Below, in pieces: positions 21,833-28,207 of a DNA stretch of 28,207 nt (positions are counted from its first letter, which is position 1; the number at the start of each line of letters is the position of its first letter). The notes beneath the pieces are model-generated. The model was not told the DNA's origin, searched no databases, and saw only the letters and a list, made by a program, of their open reading frames with translations. This stretch comes from JBIQLO01 sp044464175 (lineage in GTDB: Bacteria; Planctomycetota; Phycisphaerae; Tepidisphaerales; Tepidisphaeraceae). The position numbers and the translations under genes are program-made. The stretch is from assembly GCA_044464175.1 (NCBI GenBank), contig JBIQLO010000028.1, positions 1 to 28,207 of the forward strand. The letters are read 5' to 3'.

Positions 21833-21853
21833 CGGTTCCATGCCTTCATCGCC

Positions 21854-23263
21854 TCATTCCAGATAGACCGTCGCGCCGCGCTCGATCTTTATGTCGACCC
21901 CGCGCTCCTTCAGTTGCTCGGCCGACACCGCCTTCAGCGGTGAGATTTCCAGAACCGCCTCCGGCTCCCCGTTCTGAATCGGCACGTCCACCCCCGCGTC
22001 CCGCAGCCAGCGGGCCGCGCGGCGAATTTGGTCCCGCCGGCTGGTGGCGGGGGAGTCGGCTCCTTCGGCGTTCTTAACGGGTGAAAACTCCTCGGCCCGG
22101 TCGGTTGTGTAGACGATCGCATTCTTCGCCAGCGGAATCGCGTCAAAAACAAACTGCTCCAGCTTCACCGCGTTGGGCGCTTCCGGCTTGACGGCCTGCC
22201 CTTGCTCATCCACAAACGGCACCTTTTTCTGGGCGCGGTGCCAGGGCAAACTCAGGGTTCCCCCCGAATTCAGCCGGCGCAGGAAGGAGAGGCGCAGCGC
22301 GTGAATCGCGATCGACCCGGCGTTGAACCGCAGCGAGCCGTCGGGGTTCGTCTGTCGCGCCAGGCTCTCGGGCAGGTCGCTGTACTCGATCACCTGCAGC
22401 ACCCCGTCGGCCATGACGAAATTGCCCACTTTTTCCAGCGGCCCGGCCTTGGGAATGGTCTTGCTGGCCATCTCGCAGCCGCTCAGGTCATGCAGCCCCA
22501 GGAACAGCGGATCGATGCAATGCACCAGCGGGTTGTCCACCTGAAAATAGGACAAATGCTCGATCCCGCGCTGTTCCATGTCCGCCAGCGCGCCGCTGCG
22601 CTCCAGCGCCCGCAGGCTGCCGCCGTGTCCGTCGGGGCTCAGCGCCAGCGAATCCTTCTCCGCCAGGAGCATCTTCCCATCCATGGAAAAAGCCGGCATC
22701 ATCCCCTGCTGGAAGAAGAACACGTCGGCCGGATCATATCCGAAATGGTCATGCTTTTTGAAATAAGAACGCGTGGCCGCATCGTTGGCGTCGCTGGTCA
22801 TGATGTACCAGGGAATGGAGCATCCGAAATCCCGCCCGTAGGCCCGCAACTGCTCGGCGAAAACCTGAAACAGCGGCTTGTTGCGCACGGGGGTCACCGG
22901 AAACTCCCCTTTGGGACCGTCGTACCCCAGCCGCGTCCCCTGCCCACCGGCCACCAGAAAAGCGGCGACCTTTCCCTGGCGCAGCAGCTCGCGCCCGCGC
23001 TGTCGGGCCTTTTCGTATAAGTCCCGATGGGCCGGGTCGGCCTCCCGAGGATACGCCTGTACCGGCTGAATATCCTTCGGCAATTGGATTGGCGGATTGT
23101 GCCGCACGTGCGTCCGGCTCAACTCGTCAATCATCGCCAGGTCCAGCGCCTCCAATTGTCTTTTCAGCTTTTCCTGGGAAGCTGGATTCAAGTGATCCCA
23201 GAACCGCAATACCTGTTCCTGACCGATCGCCGAAAGCCTGTTGCGCAGTGGGTTGATGTCCAT
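21854..23263 (-). CDS. UDP-N-acetylglucosamine pyrophosphorylase-like (UDPGP type 1, UAP1-like)
   Basis: A 469-residue nucleotidyltransferase. The start at 23263 (MDINPLRNRLSAIGQEQVLRFW) is chosen because it aligns end-to-end with eukaryotic UAP1 N-termini; an ATG 36 bp upstream is also open and has AAGGA close by. The UTP-binding motif is LVAGGQGTRLGYDGPKGEFPV (about 103-123), followed by PWYIMTSDAND, FFFQQGMMPAF, LALSPDGHGG, YFQVDNPLVHCIDPLFLG and FNAGSIAIHALRLSFL. Such proteins convert hexosamine- or glucose-1-phosphate plus UTP to the UDP-sugar. Substrate (GlcNAc, GalNAc or Glc) cannot be fixed from sequence. The product UDP-GlcNAc would feed MurG. It is convergent with dnaA. Confidence 0.88.
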   Translation of the reverse strand: MDINPLRNRLSAIGQEQVLRFWDHLNPASQEKLKRQLEALDLAMIDELSRTHVRHNPPIQLPKDIQPVQAYPREADPAHRDLYEKARQRGRELLRQGKVAAFLVAGGQGTRLGYDGPKGEFPVTPVRNKPLFQVFAEQLRAYGRDFGCSIPWYIMTSDANDAATRSYFKKHDHFGYDPADVFFFQQGMMPAFSMDGKMLLAEKDSLALSPDGHGGSLRALERSGALADMEQRGIEHLSYFQVDNPLVHCIDPLFLGLHDLSGCEMASKTIPKAGPLEKVGNFVMADGVLQVIEYSDLPESLARQTNPDGSLRFNAGSIAIHALRLSFLRRLNSGGTLSLPWHRAQKKVPFVDEQGQAVKPEAPNAVKLEQFVFDAIPLAKNAIVYTTDRAEEFSPVKNAEGADSPATSRRDQIRRAARWLRDAGVDVPIQNGEPEAVLEISPLKAVSAEQLKERGVDIKIERGATVYLE

Positions 23264-23661
23264 GAGGCGAAATATATCCCATGGGCGGGGATTCCGCATG
23301 GTCCTTTTCCCGTCCGCCGCCGCTTTAGAAAAACCGGGCCGCCCCTTTCATCGCCCGTTCTGAAAAATGTCCGCACCACTGGCGCAACCGCTACAACCGG
23401 TTTCCACTTGTTCCACTCCTTAGTCAGAATTCGTGATTTTCTCCGCATCCTCTCCGGGCTTGGGGTAGAGTGCATTTGCATTCAAGGCCGATGACGGCTG
23501 TGGAGACAAGGCCCGCCACCGCGGTGCGGCGGGCGCTCCATCCCACGAAGACGGAGCCCCGGCTCGTGAGTTGTATCCCTTCGGCGTGGGCTGAAGCACG
23601 GGATCCGGGCGGCAGAATCTCAAGAGCGCTGCATTACGCGTGGCGCGCAAGGAGGATTGTT
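23264..23661. other. Divergent intergenic region / leader of the VPLPA-CTERM gene
   Basis: About 400 bp between divergent genes. The part at 23480-23661 is GC-rich and contains inverted repeats (for example GCCCGCC paired with GGCGGGC around 23502-23525), so the mRNA for the secreted protein could have a structured 5' leader of up to about 180 nt. I do not recognise a known riboswitch. A good AAGGAGG Shine-Dalgarno is at 23649-23655. No clear -35/-10 pair found. Confidence 0.45.
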
Positions 23662-24384
23662 ATGTTGGGTAGATTCAGCAGGAAGTTCGCAGTGGCGGTG
23701 CTGGCGGGTGTGGCCGGCCTGGTCGCCAGCGGGTCGGCTCGCGCCGGCTCAGTGGACCTGGTCTATTTTGACCTGGGCTCGCAGCAGTTAATTGACTCGG
23801 GGTGGACCGCCTCATGGGATGACAACTTCGACGGGTTGATTGACATCAGCGTCGATGGCTACAGCGATGGCGCGGTCTTCATCGAGAAGTTCGTGAACTA
23901 CACCCCGGACTTCATCAATCCTCAGGGCGGCTTCATCGACCCGGCGGTGATCACCTTCCAGCAGCGGCAGGGCGTGCAGTCGTACGCCAGCAGTATCGTC
24001 CTGAGCGATGAGCAGCTGGTGAACAACACCGGCCGGGACTGGGACGGCTTTCGCATGTTCCTGATGGGCAATGCCACCTTCGATCCCACCAACTCGGCCG
24101 GATTCTCCATTGATCCGTTTACCATCTCTTCGTTCACGCCGGATAACAAGGAGTTTGACGTCACCGGCGGGATCGTGCCCGATGGCAGCGTCTGGCGGCC
24201 CGGTGCTGTGGCAGGGGCCCTGTGGATCAATGCCAACCCGGACCAGCGCGGGCTGGGCACGTTTGTCCTGAAGGAGCAGCCTCAGGCGATTCCGCTGCCG
24301 GCGGCCGCCTGGAGCGGGCTTGGCGGACTGGTGGGGCTGGCGCTGATCGGCTCGCGCCGGAAGCTGCGGGAGCTGGTCGCCTGA
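23662..24384 (+). CDS. Secreted protein with VPLPA/PEP-CTERM-type C-terminal sorting signal
   Basis: A 240-residue protein with a signal peptide (MLGRFSRKFAVAVLAGVAGLVA, cleavage near ARA|GS at about 28). The start at 23662 is fixed by AAGGAGG 6 bp upstream. The C-terminus is IPLPAAAWSGLGGLVGLALIG followed by RRKLREL: a PLPA motif, a hydrophobic helix and an arginine cluster, i.e. the VPLPA-CTERM form of PEP-CTERM sorting signals processed by exosortases. The mature middle region is acidic, rich in aromatic, Asp, Asn and Gly residues (VDLVYFDLGSQQLIDSGW, SVDGYSDGAVFIEKF), without a domain I recognise; beta-rich and possibly an extracellular-matrix component. No exosortase is in the window. 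A strong terminator follows 29 bp after the stop. Confidence 0.88.
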   Translation: MLGRFSRKFAVAVLAGVAGLVASGSARAGSVDLVYFDLGSQQLIDSGWTASWDDNFDGLIDISVDGYSDGAVFIEKFVNYTPDFINPQGGFIDPAVITFQQRQGVQSYASSIVLSDEQLVNNTGRDWDGFRMFLMGNATFDPTNSAGFSIDPFTISSFTPDNKEFDVTGGIVPDGSVWRPGAVAGALWINANPDQRGLGTFVLKEQPQAIPLPAAAWSGLGGLVGLALIGSRRKLRELVA

Positions 24385-24413
24385 GCCGCCGCTGAAACCA
24401 GAGGTTTTCCCGC

Positions 24414-24451
24414 GCGAGGGTCGAGCTCCAGCTCGACCCTCGCTTTCTTTT
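24414..24451 (+). terminator. Intrinsic terminator of the VPLPA-CTERM gene
   Basis: GCGAGGGTCGAGCT (24414-24427) and AGCTCGACCCTCGC (24430-24443) form a perfect 14-bp stem around CC, followed by TTTCTTTT. Confidence 0.92.
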
Positions 24452-24482
24452 GTGCTGATGCCCTGGGGGAGGTGGATAAACG

Positions 24483-24520
24483 AAAAACGGGCGGGGCCTG
24501 GGGGCCCCGCCCGTTTTTTT
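24483..24520. terminator. Bidirectional intrinsic terminator between the secreted protein and rpsI
   Basis: AAAAACGGGCGGGGCC (24483-24498) pairs with GGCCCCGCCCGTTTTT (24503-24518), loop TGGG. A-run on one side and T-run (24514-24520) on the other make it work on both strands; it lies 24 bp after the rpsI stop on the minus strand and backs up the terminator at 24414. Confidence 0.9.
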
Positions 24521-24543
24521 CTGGCAAATCCGAAGGATCGGGA

Positions 24544-24990
24544 TTAACGCTTGGAGAACTGGAAGCGACGGCGGGCGCCGCGCTGGCCGTACTTCTTGCG
24601 TTCCTTCATGCGCGAGTCGCGGGTGAGGAAGCCGTTGTTGCGCAGGGCGCCTTCCAGCGACGAGTCGTACTTGAGCAGCGCACGGGCCAGGCCCATGACG
24701 ATGGCGCCGGTCTGGCCGGTCTGCCCGCCGCCGCCGGCGTTGACGAAGATGTCCATGCGGCCGCCGGTGTTGGTCACTTCCAGCGGGCCGAAGATCGCCT
24801 TGCGATCGACTTCTTTGGTGAAATAGTCGTTAAGCTCGCGGCCGTTGATGGCGATCTTGCCCGACCCGGGGGTAATGCGGACGCGGGCCACGGCGGACTT
24901 GCGCCGACCAGTGCCCCAGGTGAACTCGGGGCGGGGATTGGGCTGAACATCCGTCAGCGTGCCTTCAATGGTGGGGGATTGCTCGGTCAT
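24544..24990 (-). CDS. rpsI: 30S ribosomal protein S9
   Basis: A 148-residue protein with a non-conserved N-terminal extension (about 1-22) and the S9 core: WGTGRRKSAVARVRI (25-39), GSGKIAINGRELNDYF, and the C-terminal DSRMKERKKYGQRGARRRFQFSKR, whose final basic K-R contacts tRNA in the P site. GGGQTGQTGAIVMGLARAL is the conserved middle. It follows rplM after 46 bp, the universal bacterial order, and ends with a strong terminator. The Shine-Dalgarno is weak. Confidence 0.97.
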   Translation of the reverse strand: MTEQSPTIEGTLTDVQPNPRPEFTWGTGRRKSAVARVRITPGSGKIAINGRELNDYFTKEVDRKAIFGPLEVTNTGGRMDIFVNAGGGGQTGQTGAIVMGLARALLKYDSSLEGALRNNGFLTRDSRMKERKKYGQRGARRRFQFSKR

Positions 24991-25036
24991 TTGATTGCGA
25001 CTTTGGATTGAAGCTCGTCTCGATCCAAAATTCCTT

Positions 25037-25468
25037 TCACTTTAACGTTACCGGTCGCTGGGCGGCGTGCGGATGCTGCTCGCCGCGGTAGATTTTCAGT
25101 TTGCCCAAAATGTTGCGGCCCAGACGGTTCTTGGGAAGCATCCGGCGCACCGCCAGTTCCAGCAGCTTTTCCGGGTGCTCCTGCTTCATGGCCTTGTACG
25201 AATAGACGCGGCGGCCGCCGGCATACCGGGAGTAGGTGTCGTATTCGAGGGCGTCAGCCTTCTGGCCGGTGACCTTGATCTTCTCGGCGTTGACCACCAC
25301 GACAAAATCGCCGGTGTCCACGTGGGGGGTGTACGTCGGCTTGTGCTTGCCTTGCAGCAGGACCGCGATGCGGGCGGCCAGGCGTCCAAGCACCTGATCG
25401 CTGCCATCCATCACGTGCCACTGCGCGGGCACTTCACCGGGTTTGGGCATATAACTGCTCTGACTCAT
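25037..25468 (-). CDS. rplM: 50S ribosomal protein L13
   Basis: A 143-residue protein. The start at 25468 (MSQSSYMPKPGEV) is supported by GAGG 8 bp upstream and L13 length; the open frame upstream continues past the promoter -10 and cannot be translated. Core motifs: WHVMDGSDQVLGRLAARIAVLLQGKHKPTYTPHVDTGDFVVVVNAEKI (described by its pieces 'WHVMDG', 'LGRLA', 'GKHKPTYTPH', 'DTGDFVVVVNA'), GGRRVYSYKAM and AVRRMLPKNRLGR. It is an early assembly protein of the large subunit. First gene of the rplM-rpsI operon. Confidence 0.97.
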   Translation of the reverse strand: MSQSSYMPKPGEVPAQWHVMDGSDQVLGRLAARIAVLLQGKHKPTYTPHVDTGDFVVVVNAEKIKVTGQKADALEYDTYSRYAGGRRVYSYKAMKQEHPEKLLELAVRRMLPKNRLGRNILGKLKIYRGEQHPHAAQRPVTLK

Positions 25469-25543
25469 CGATCCAACCTCTGCTTTGGCTGAGGGTTCAG
25501 GTATCCGACCGCGGCGCTCCAAGCCGCCGGTGGAGAGCCCCAA

Positions 25544-25571
25544 AGTGTACCCACGGCCCGGGGGGTGTCAA
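25544..25571 (-). promoter_or_regulatory. Promoter of the rplM-rpsI operon
   Basis: On the minus strand TTGACA (25571-25566) and TACACT (25549-25544) are separated by 16 bp. The start would be near 25537, giving a leader of about 70 nt in which an L13-binding or other structure could regulate the operon. Confidence 0.78.
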
Positions 25572-25915
25572 GGGATGTGGGAAAAATTCGGGGCTTTTTC
25601 GATTCCCGCAGGGCGGTCCGACCGGAGGTCCCTTCTCCGTTGTCACGGGAAACAATCGCGCGGAAAGGGGGTCGTTTGGAAATCGGGAGATTTGGGCTCG
25701 CCGGGGGAAACGGCGATTCTGACGCGCCAGCAGGGTTTTTGGGGTGGGTTGGGGTGCGTTGGATCGGGTTCGATTGCAGGAAGAAGCGACGGAGCGACGA
25801 AGGGAGAAGACAGGGGCTGGATGGGGTCATTGTTTTAGCTCCTCTACCCTTACGGGAGGCGCTGTGCGTTTTGCCGCCAAACTGTGCAGTGCGGGGGAAA
25901 TGTCTGCCGAAACGC
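25572..25915. other. Intergenic region between the rplM promoter and the sulfatase stop
   Basis: About 340 bp. On the minus strand an ATG at 25830 preceded by AGAGGAG opens a 121-codon frame ending at 25465 and overlapping the rplM start by ATGA, but the product is Pro/Ser-rich low-complexity, and the rplM promoter lies inside it. I treat it as not coding. No repeat or RNA recognised. Confidence 0.45.
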
Positions 25916-27373
25916 TCAGGGATTCTCCCCATCCCACCACGCGTCCAGGCGTCCCAGCAGCGATTCGATCCGCGACCGCTGGTCCGGGTCGGCGGCCAGA
26001 TTCCGGCGTTCCAGCGGGTCGGTCGCCAGATGGTACAGTTCATGCTCCCCGAGGGCGGAATGGTTGAATTTCCAGCCGTCGCCCGTCACCACGGTGCGCA
26101 CCAGCGCGCCCACCGCGGCTTCGGCCGCTTCGGCCGAAACGGCCGCGGCCATGCTTTGGGGCACCCGCACCCGCCCGTCGGCCGCGTTGGAAATGCCCCA
26201 GTCCGGACCCTGCTGCTCGATAAATACATCCTGGTCATGCCGGCATTCGTCCTGGTTCATCCAGGGAAGCAGGCTCTTGCCGGGCAGGGGGGTTCCGGGC
26301 TCCTGATCCATTAGCTCCAGCAGCGTTGGGACCAGATCGATCTGGCTCACCGGCCCCCGTACCCGCCTCGGGCGGCGCTGCCGGGGCATCTTGACCAGCA
26401 TCGGCACGCGCACCGATTCCTCGTACATGACCGTCTTGGCCAGCAACTGATGGCTGCCCATCATGTCGCCATGATCGGAGGTGAAGACGATGATCGTGTT
26501 GTCCCACTGCCCGGACGCCTGAAGGGCGTCGAGGATATGCCCGACATGCGTGTCCACGAGGCTGCACAATCCCCAGTAGTTGGCGATCATCCGCCGCCAC
26601 TGGGCGGGCGTCTGAAGCGGCAGCCCGCTGTGGCCCAACTCGCGGTAATGTTCCCGGAGCATCCGGAGTTTGAGGGGGTGATCTTCCGTCGGGGGGTGGT
26701 CGAAATTGGGCGGCAGGGGGATTTCCCGGGGATCGTACTGATCGTCCCGCGGTCCAAAATAGGGCATATGCGGCTCGAGGAAGCTCACATACAGCATCCA
26801 GGGGCGCCCGGCGTTCTCGCGGATGAAGCGGGATGCCGATTCGCCCAGGAACGCGGGTTTGCCACAGGGTTCGGGCAGGCGGGCTGCCTCACCCCGGCCG
26901 AAGTACCGCCCGTTGGCCGGCTCCAGGCCTTTGGCCCGGAGCCAATGGTGGTAGGCCGACCGCGCTTCGGGATCCCTCCCCGGATGAAAATAGGGCGCGT
27001 ATCCATCTTCGGTGCCGGCCCAGTGGGTGAACCCGCGCTGGGCGAAGATTTCATCCCCCAGGTGCCATTTTCCACAATAACAGGCGACATAGCGGCCAGG
27101 CGGGACCCTCTCCGGCAGGCAGGGCACCTCCGCCGACAGCGGCACGTTTAATTCGGTGCAGCCGTTGGCGTGCGGCCAGGTGCCGGTCAGGAGGGAACTG
27201 CGCGCCGGCGTGCAGAGCGGCTGGGTGACATAGGCCTGATCGAAGACAACGCTCTGGTCGGCCAGCCGGTTGAGATTGGGCATCTCGATCTGCCGGTTGC
27301 CGTAACAGGCCAGGGTGTCGTAACGCTGCTCGTCGGTCAGGATGAACAGCAGGTTCGGCGGTCGTCCCGGCAT
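25916..27373 (-). CDS. Cys-type sulfatase / phosphonate monoester hydrolase-like (alkaline phosphatase superfamily)
   Basis: A 485-residue protein from the ATG at 27373, chosen because AAGGAG lies 8 bp upstream and the family N-terminus (RPPNLLFILTDEQRYDTLACYGN) follows. The modification motif C-T-P-A-R (CTPARSSLLTG, Cys about 54) is the formylglycine site; an FGE enzyme elsewhere is needed. YCGKWHLGD, SFLEPHMPYF and FTSDHGDMMGSH supply the conserved K/H and metal residues. There is no signal peptide, so this sulfatase acts in the cytoplasm, unlike most secreted planctomycete sulfatases. An alanine-rich insert (MAAAVSAEAAEAAVGALV) occurs about residue 407-424, encoded by repeated CGGCCG palindromes. 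Substrate unknown. Confidence 0.88.
   Translation of the reverse strand: MPGRPPNLLFILTDEQRYDTLACYGNRQIEMPNLNRLADQSVVFDQAYVTQPLCTPARSSLLTGTWPHANGCTELNVPLSAEVPCLPERVPPGRYVACYCGKWHLGDEIFAQRGFTHWAGTEDGYAPYFHPGRDPEARSAYHHWLRAKGLEPANGRYFGRGEAARLPEPCGKPAFLGESASRFIRENAGRPWMLYVSFLEPHMPYFGPRDDQYDPREIPLPPNFDHPPTEDHPLKLRMLREHYRELGHSGLPLQTPAQWRRMIANYWGLCSLVDTHVGHILDALQASGQWDNTIIVFTSDHGDMMGSHQLLAKTVMYEESVRVPMLVKMPRQRRPRRVRGPVSQIDLVPTLLELMDQEPGTPLPGKSLLPWMNQDECRHDQDVFIEQQGPDWGISNAADGRVRVPQSMAAAVSAEAAEAAVGALVRTVVTGDGWKFNHSALGEHELYHLATDPLERRNLAADPDQRSRIESLLGRLDAWWDGENP
26122..26145. repeat. Three CGGCCG palindromes every 9 bp inside the sulfatase gene
   Basis: CGGCCG at 26122-26127, 26131-26136 and 26140-26145, with spacers CTT and AAA. 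The stretch encodes alanine/glutamate repeats (AEAAEA) in a region poorly conserved in sulfatases, suggesting an in-frame expansion or an inserted palindromic unit. Confidence 0.5.
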
Positions 27374-27447
27374 CGACTTAACTCCTTGCTGTGGATTGTC
27401 CCTCATCCGCTCCCCGCAGGGTGGCGATTGCCCAACAGGGGCCCGGA

Positions 27448-27464
27448 GGTGGGCAGTGCCCACC
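27448..27464. repeat. REP-like palindrome directly at the trpB stop codon
   Basis: GGTGGGCA (27448-27455), G, TGCCCACC (27457-27464): a perfect 8-bp stem with a 1-nt centre. On the minus strand it starts at the base after the trpB TAG stop. From memory, GTAGGGTGGGCACTGCCCACC-type units are widespread in environmental genomes. No T-run, so more likely REP-like than a terminator. Confidence 0.5.
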
Positions 27465-28207
27465 CTACGCGCCGATCAGGCGGGCCACTTCCTGGCAATC
27501 CTTGTCGCCGCGGCCGGAGAGGTTGAGCACCAGAAGCTGGTCCTTTTTCATGGTGGGCGCCACTTTCATGGCGTGGGCAATGGCGTGGGCGCTCTCCAGG
27601 GCGGGGAGGATGCCCTCGGTGCGGGCCAGGAACTGGAAAGCCTCCAGCGCTTCGGCATCGGAAATCGAGACATACTGTACGCGGCGCGCATCTTTCCAGT
27701 AGGCGTGTTCCGGCCCGACGCCGGGGTAATCCAGCCCGGCCGAGCAGGAGTGGACATCGGCGGTCTGCCCATCCTCATCCTGAAGGACATAGGTGAGACA
27801 ACCGTGGAGGACGCCGGGGCGGCCGGCGGTGAGGCTGGCGGCATGCTGGCCCAGGGCGGTGCCGCGCCCGCCGGCCTCGACGCCGATCAGCTTCACGTCG
27901 GCATCGTCCACGAAGGGGTAGAAAATGCCGGCGGCATTGGAGCCGCCGCCGACGCAGGCAATGACGCAGTCGGGGAGGCGGCCTTCTTTTTCAAGGCACT
28001 GGGCGCGGGTTTCCCGGCCGATGCAGGCCTGGAAATCGCGGACCATCTCGGGGAAGGGGTGGGGACCGGCGACGGTGCCGATGATGTAATGGGTTTCATC
28101 AACGGAGCCCATCCAGTCGCGCAAGGCTTCGTTCAGGGCGTCCTTGAGGGTCTTGAGGCCCGAATGGACCTCGATGACGTTGGCGCCCATGAGGTTCATA
28201 CGGAAGA
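27465..28207 (-). CDS. trpB: Tryptophan synthase beta chain (N-terminal part outside window)
   Basis: The frame enters from the right edge and ends at TAG (27467-27465), giving about 247 residues of TrpB. Preceding the internal Met at 28199 the frame reads F-R, so the context FRMNLMGANVIEV matches the internal TrpB sequence; 28199 is not a start. Key motifs: the TLKDALNEALRDW helix, HYIIGTVAGPHPFPEMVRDFQ, the phosphate-binding GGGSNAAGIF, IGVEAGG, SAGLDYPGVGPEHA and the C-terminal LNLSGRGDKD. It joins indole and serine to make tryptophan, with PLP bound at a lysine outside the window. The sulfatase gene follows after 91 bp; no trpA is downstream, so it is detached from trpA on this side. Confidence 0.96.
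   Translation of the reverse strand, partial: FRMNLMGANVIEVHSGLKTLKDALNEALRDWMGSVDETHYIIGTVAGPHPFPEMVRDFQACIGRETRAQCLEKEGRLPDCVIACVGGGSNAAGIFYPFVDDADVKLIGVEAGGRGTALGQHAASLTAGRPGVLHGCLTYVLQDEDGQTADVHSCSAGLDYPGVGPEHAYWKDARRVQYVSISDAEALEAFQFLARTEGILPALESAHAIAHAMKVAPTMKKDQLLVLNLSGRGDKDCQEVARLIGA

Noticed and set aside
23461..23480. Possible sigma54-type GG...GC promoter before the VPLPA-CTERM gene
   Set aside because: The spacing between GG and GC is 12 bp rather than the required 10, and no other features support it.

Overview
The window is GC-rich chromosomal DNA, densely packed with bacterial housekeeping genes in short same-strand runs. It looks like a member of the Planctomycetota, most likely a Phycisphaerae-type lineage. 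This is inference, from a VPLPA/PEP-CTERM secreted protein, a eukaryote-like UDP-sugar pyrophosphorylase, a cytoplasmic Cys-type sulfatase, a BNR-propeller/MoaD-like pair, and a peptidoglycan/division pair (ftsW-murG) detached from the usual dcw cluster. I see no rRNA, tRNA, CRISPR array, transposase or phage gene.

Left part (1-5.2 kb): a TetR regulator, cut by the window edge, is divergent from a four-gene cassette: VOC/PhnB-like, DUF899 thioredoxin-like, DHFR/RibD_C-like, second VOC/PhnB-like. A strong sigma70-type promoter carries an 8+8 bp inverted repeat over its -10 box, a likely TetR operator. A six-Asp-box beta-propeller follows, overlapped by ATGA with a MoaD/ThiS-like protein, and then a DoxX membrane protein.

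Middle part (5.2-16.1 kb, all minus strand): in transcription order, a PpiD-like membrane chaperone with its own promoter; a small acidic protein; an orphan NMT1/THI5-like binding lipoprotein followed by a pteridine-reductase-type SDR; a GcvR-like double-ACT protein; Hsp20 followed by Lon protease; a second double-ACT protein; FtsW followed by MurG.

Right part (16.2-28.2 kb): a glycine-rich RRM protein with promoter, about 170-nt leader and terminator; a small membrane peptide; a DUF47-PiT phosphate-transport pair (minus); type-4 uracil-DNA glycosylase and dnaA (plus); a UAP1-like pyrophosphorylase (minus); a VPLPA-CTERM secreted protein (plus) with a strong terminator; rplM-rpsI (minus) with a good promoter and a bidirectional terminator; a sulfatase; and the C-terminal half of trpB running off the right edge.

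Small palindromic or dispersed repeats are scattered between genes, often directly at stop codons. The candidates I consider most worth following as undescribed biology are the BNR-propeller/ubiquitin-like (MoaD) overlapping pair and the TetR-controlled VOC/DUF899/DHFR-like cassette.
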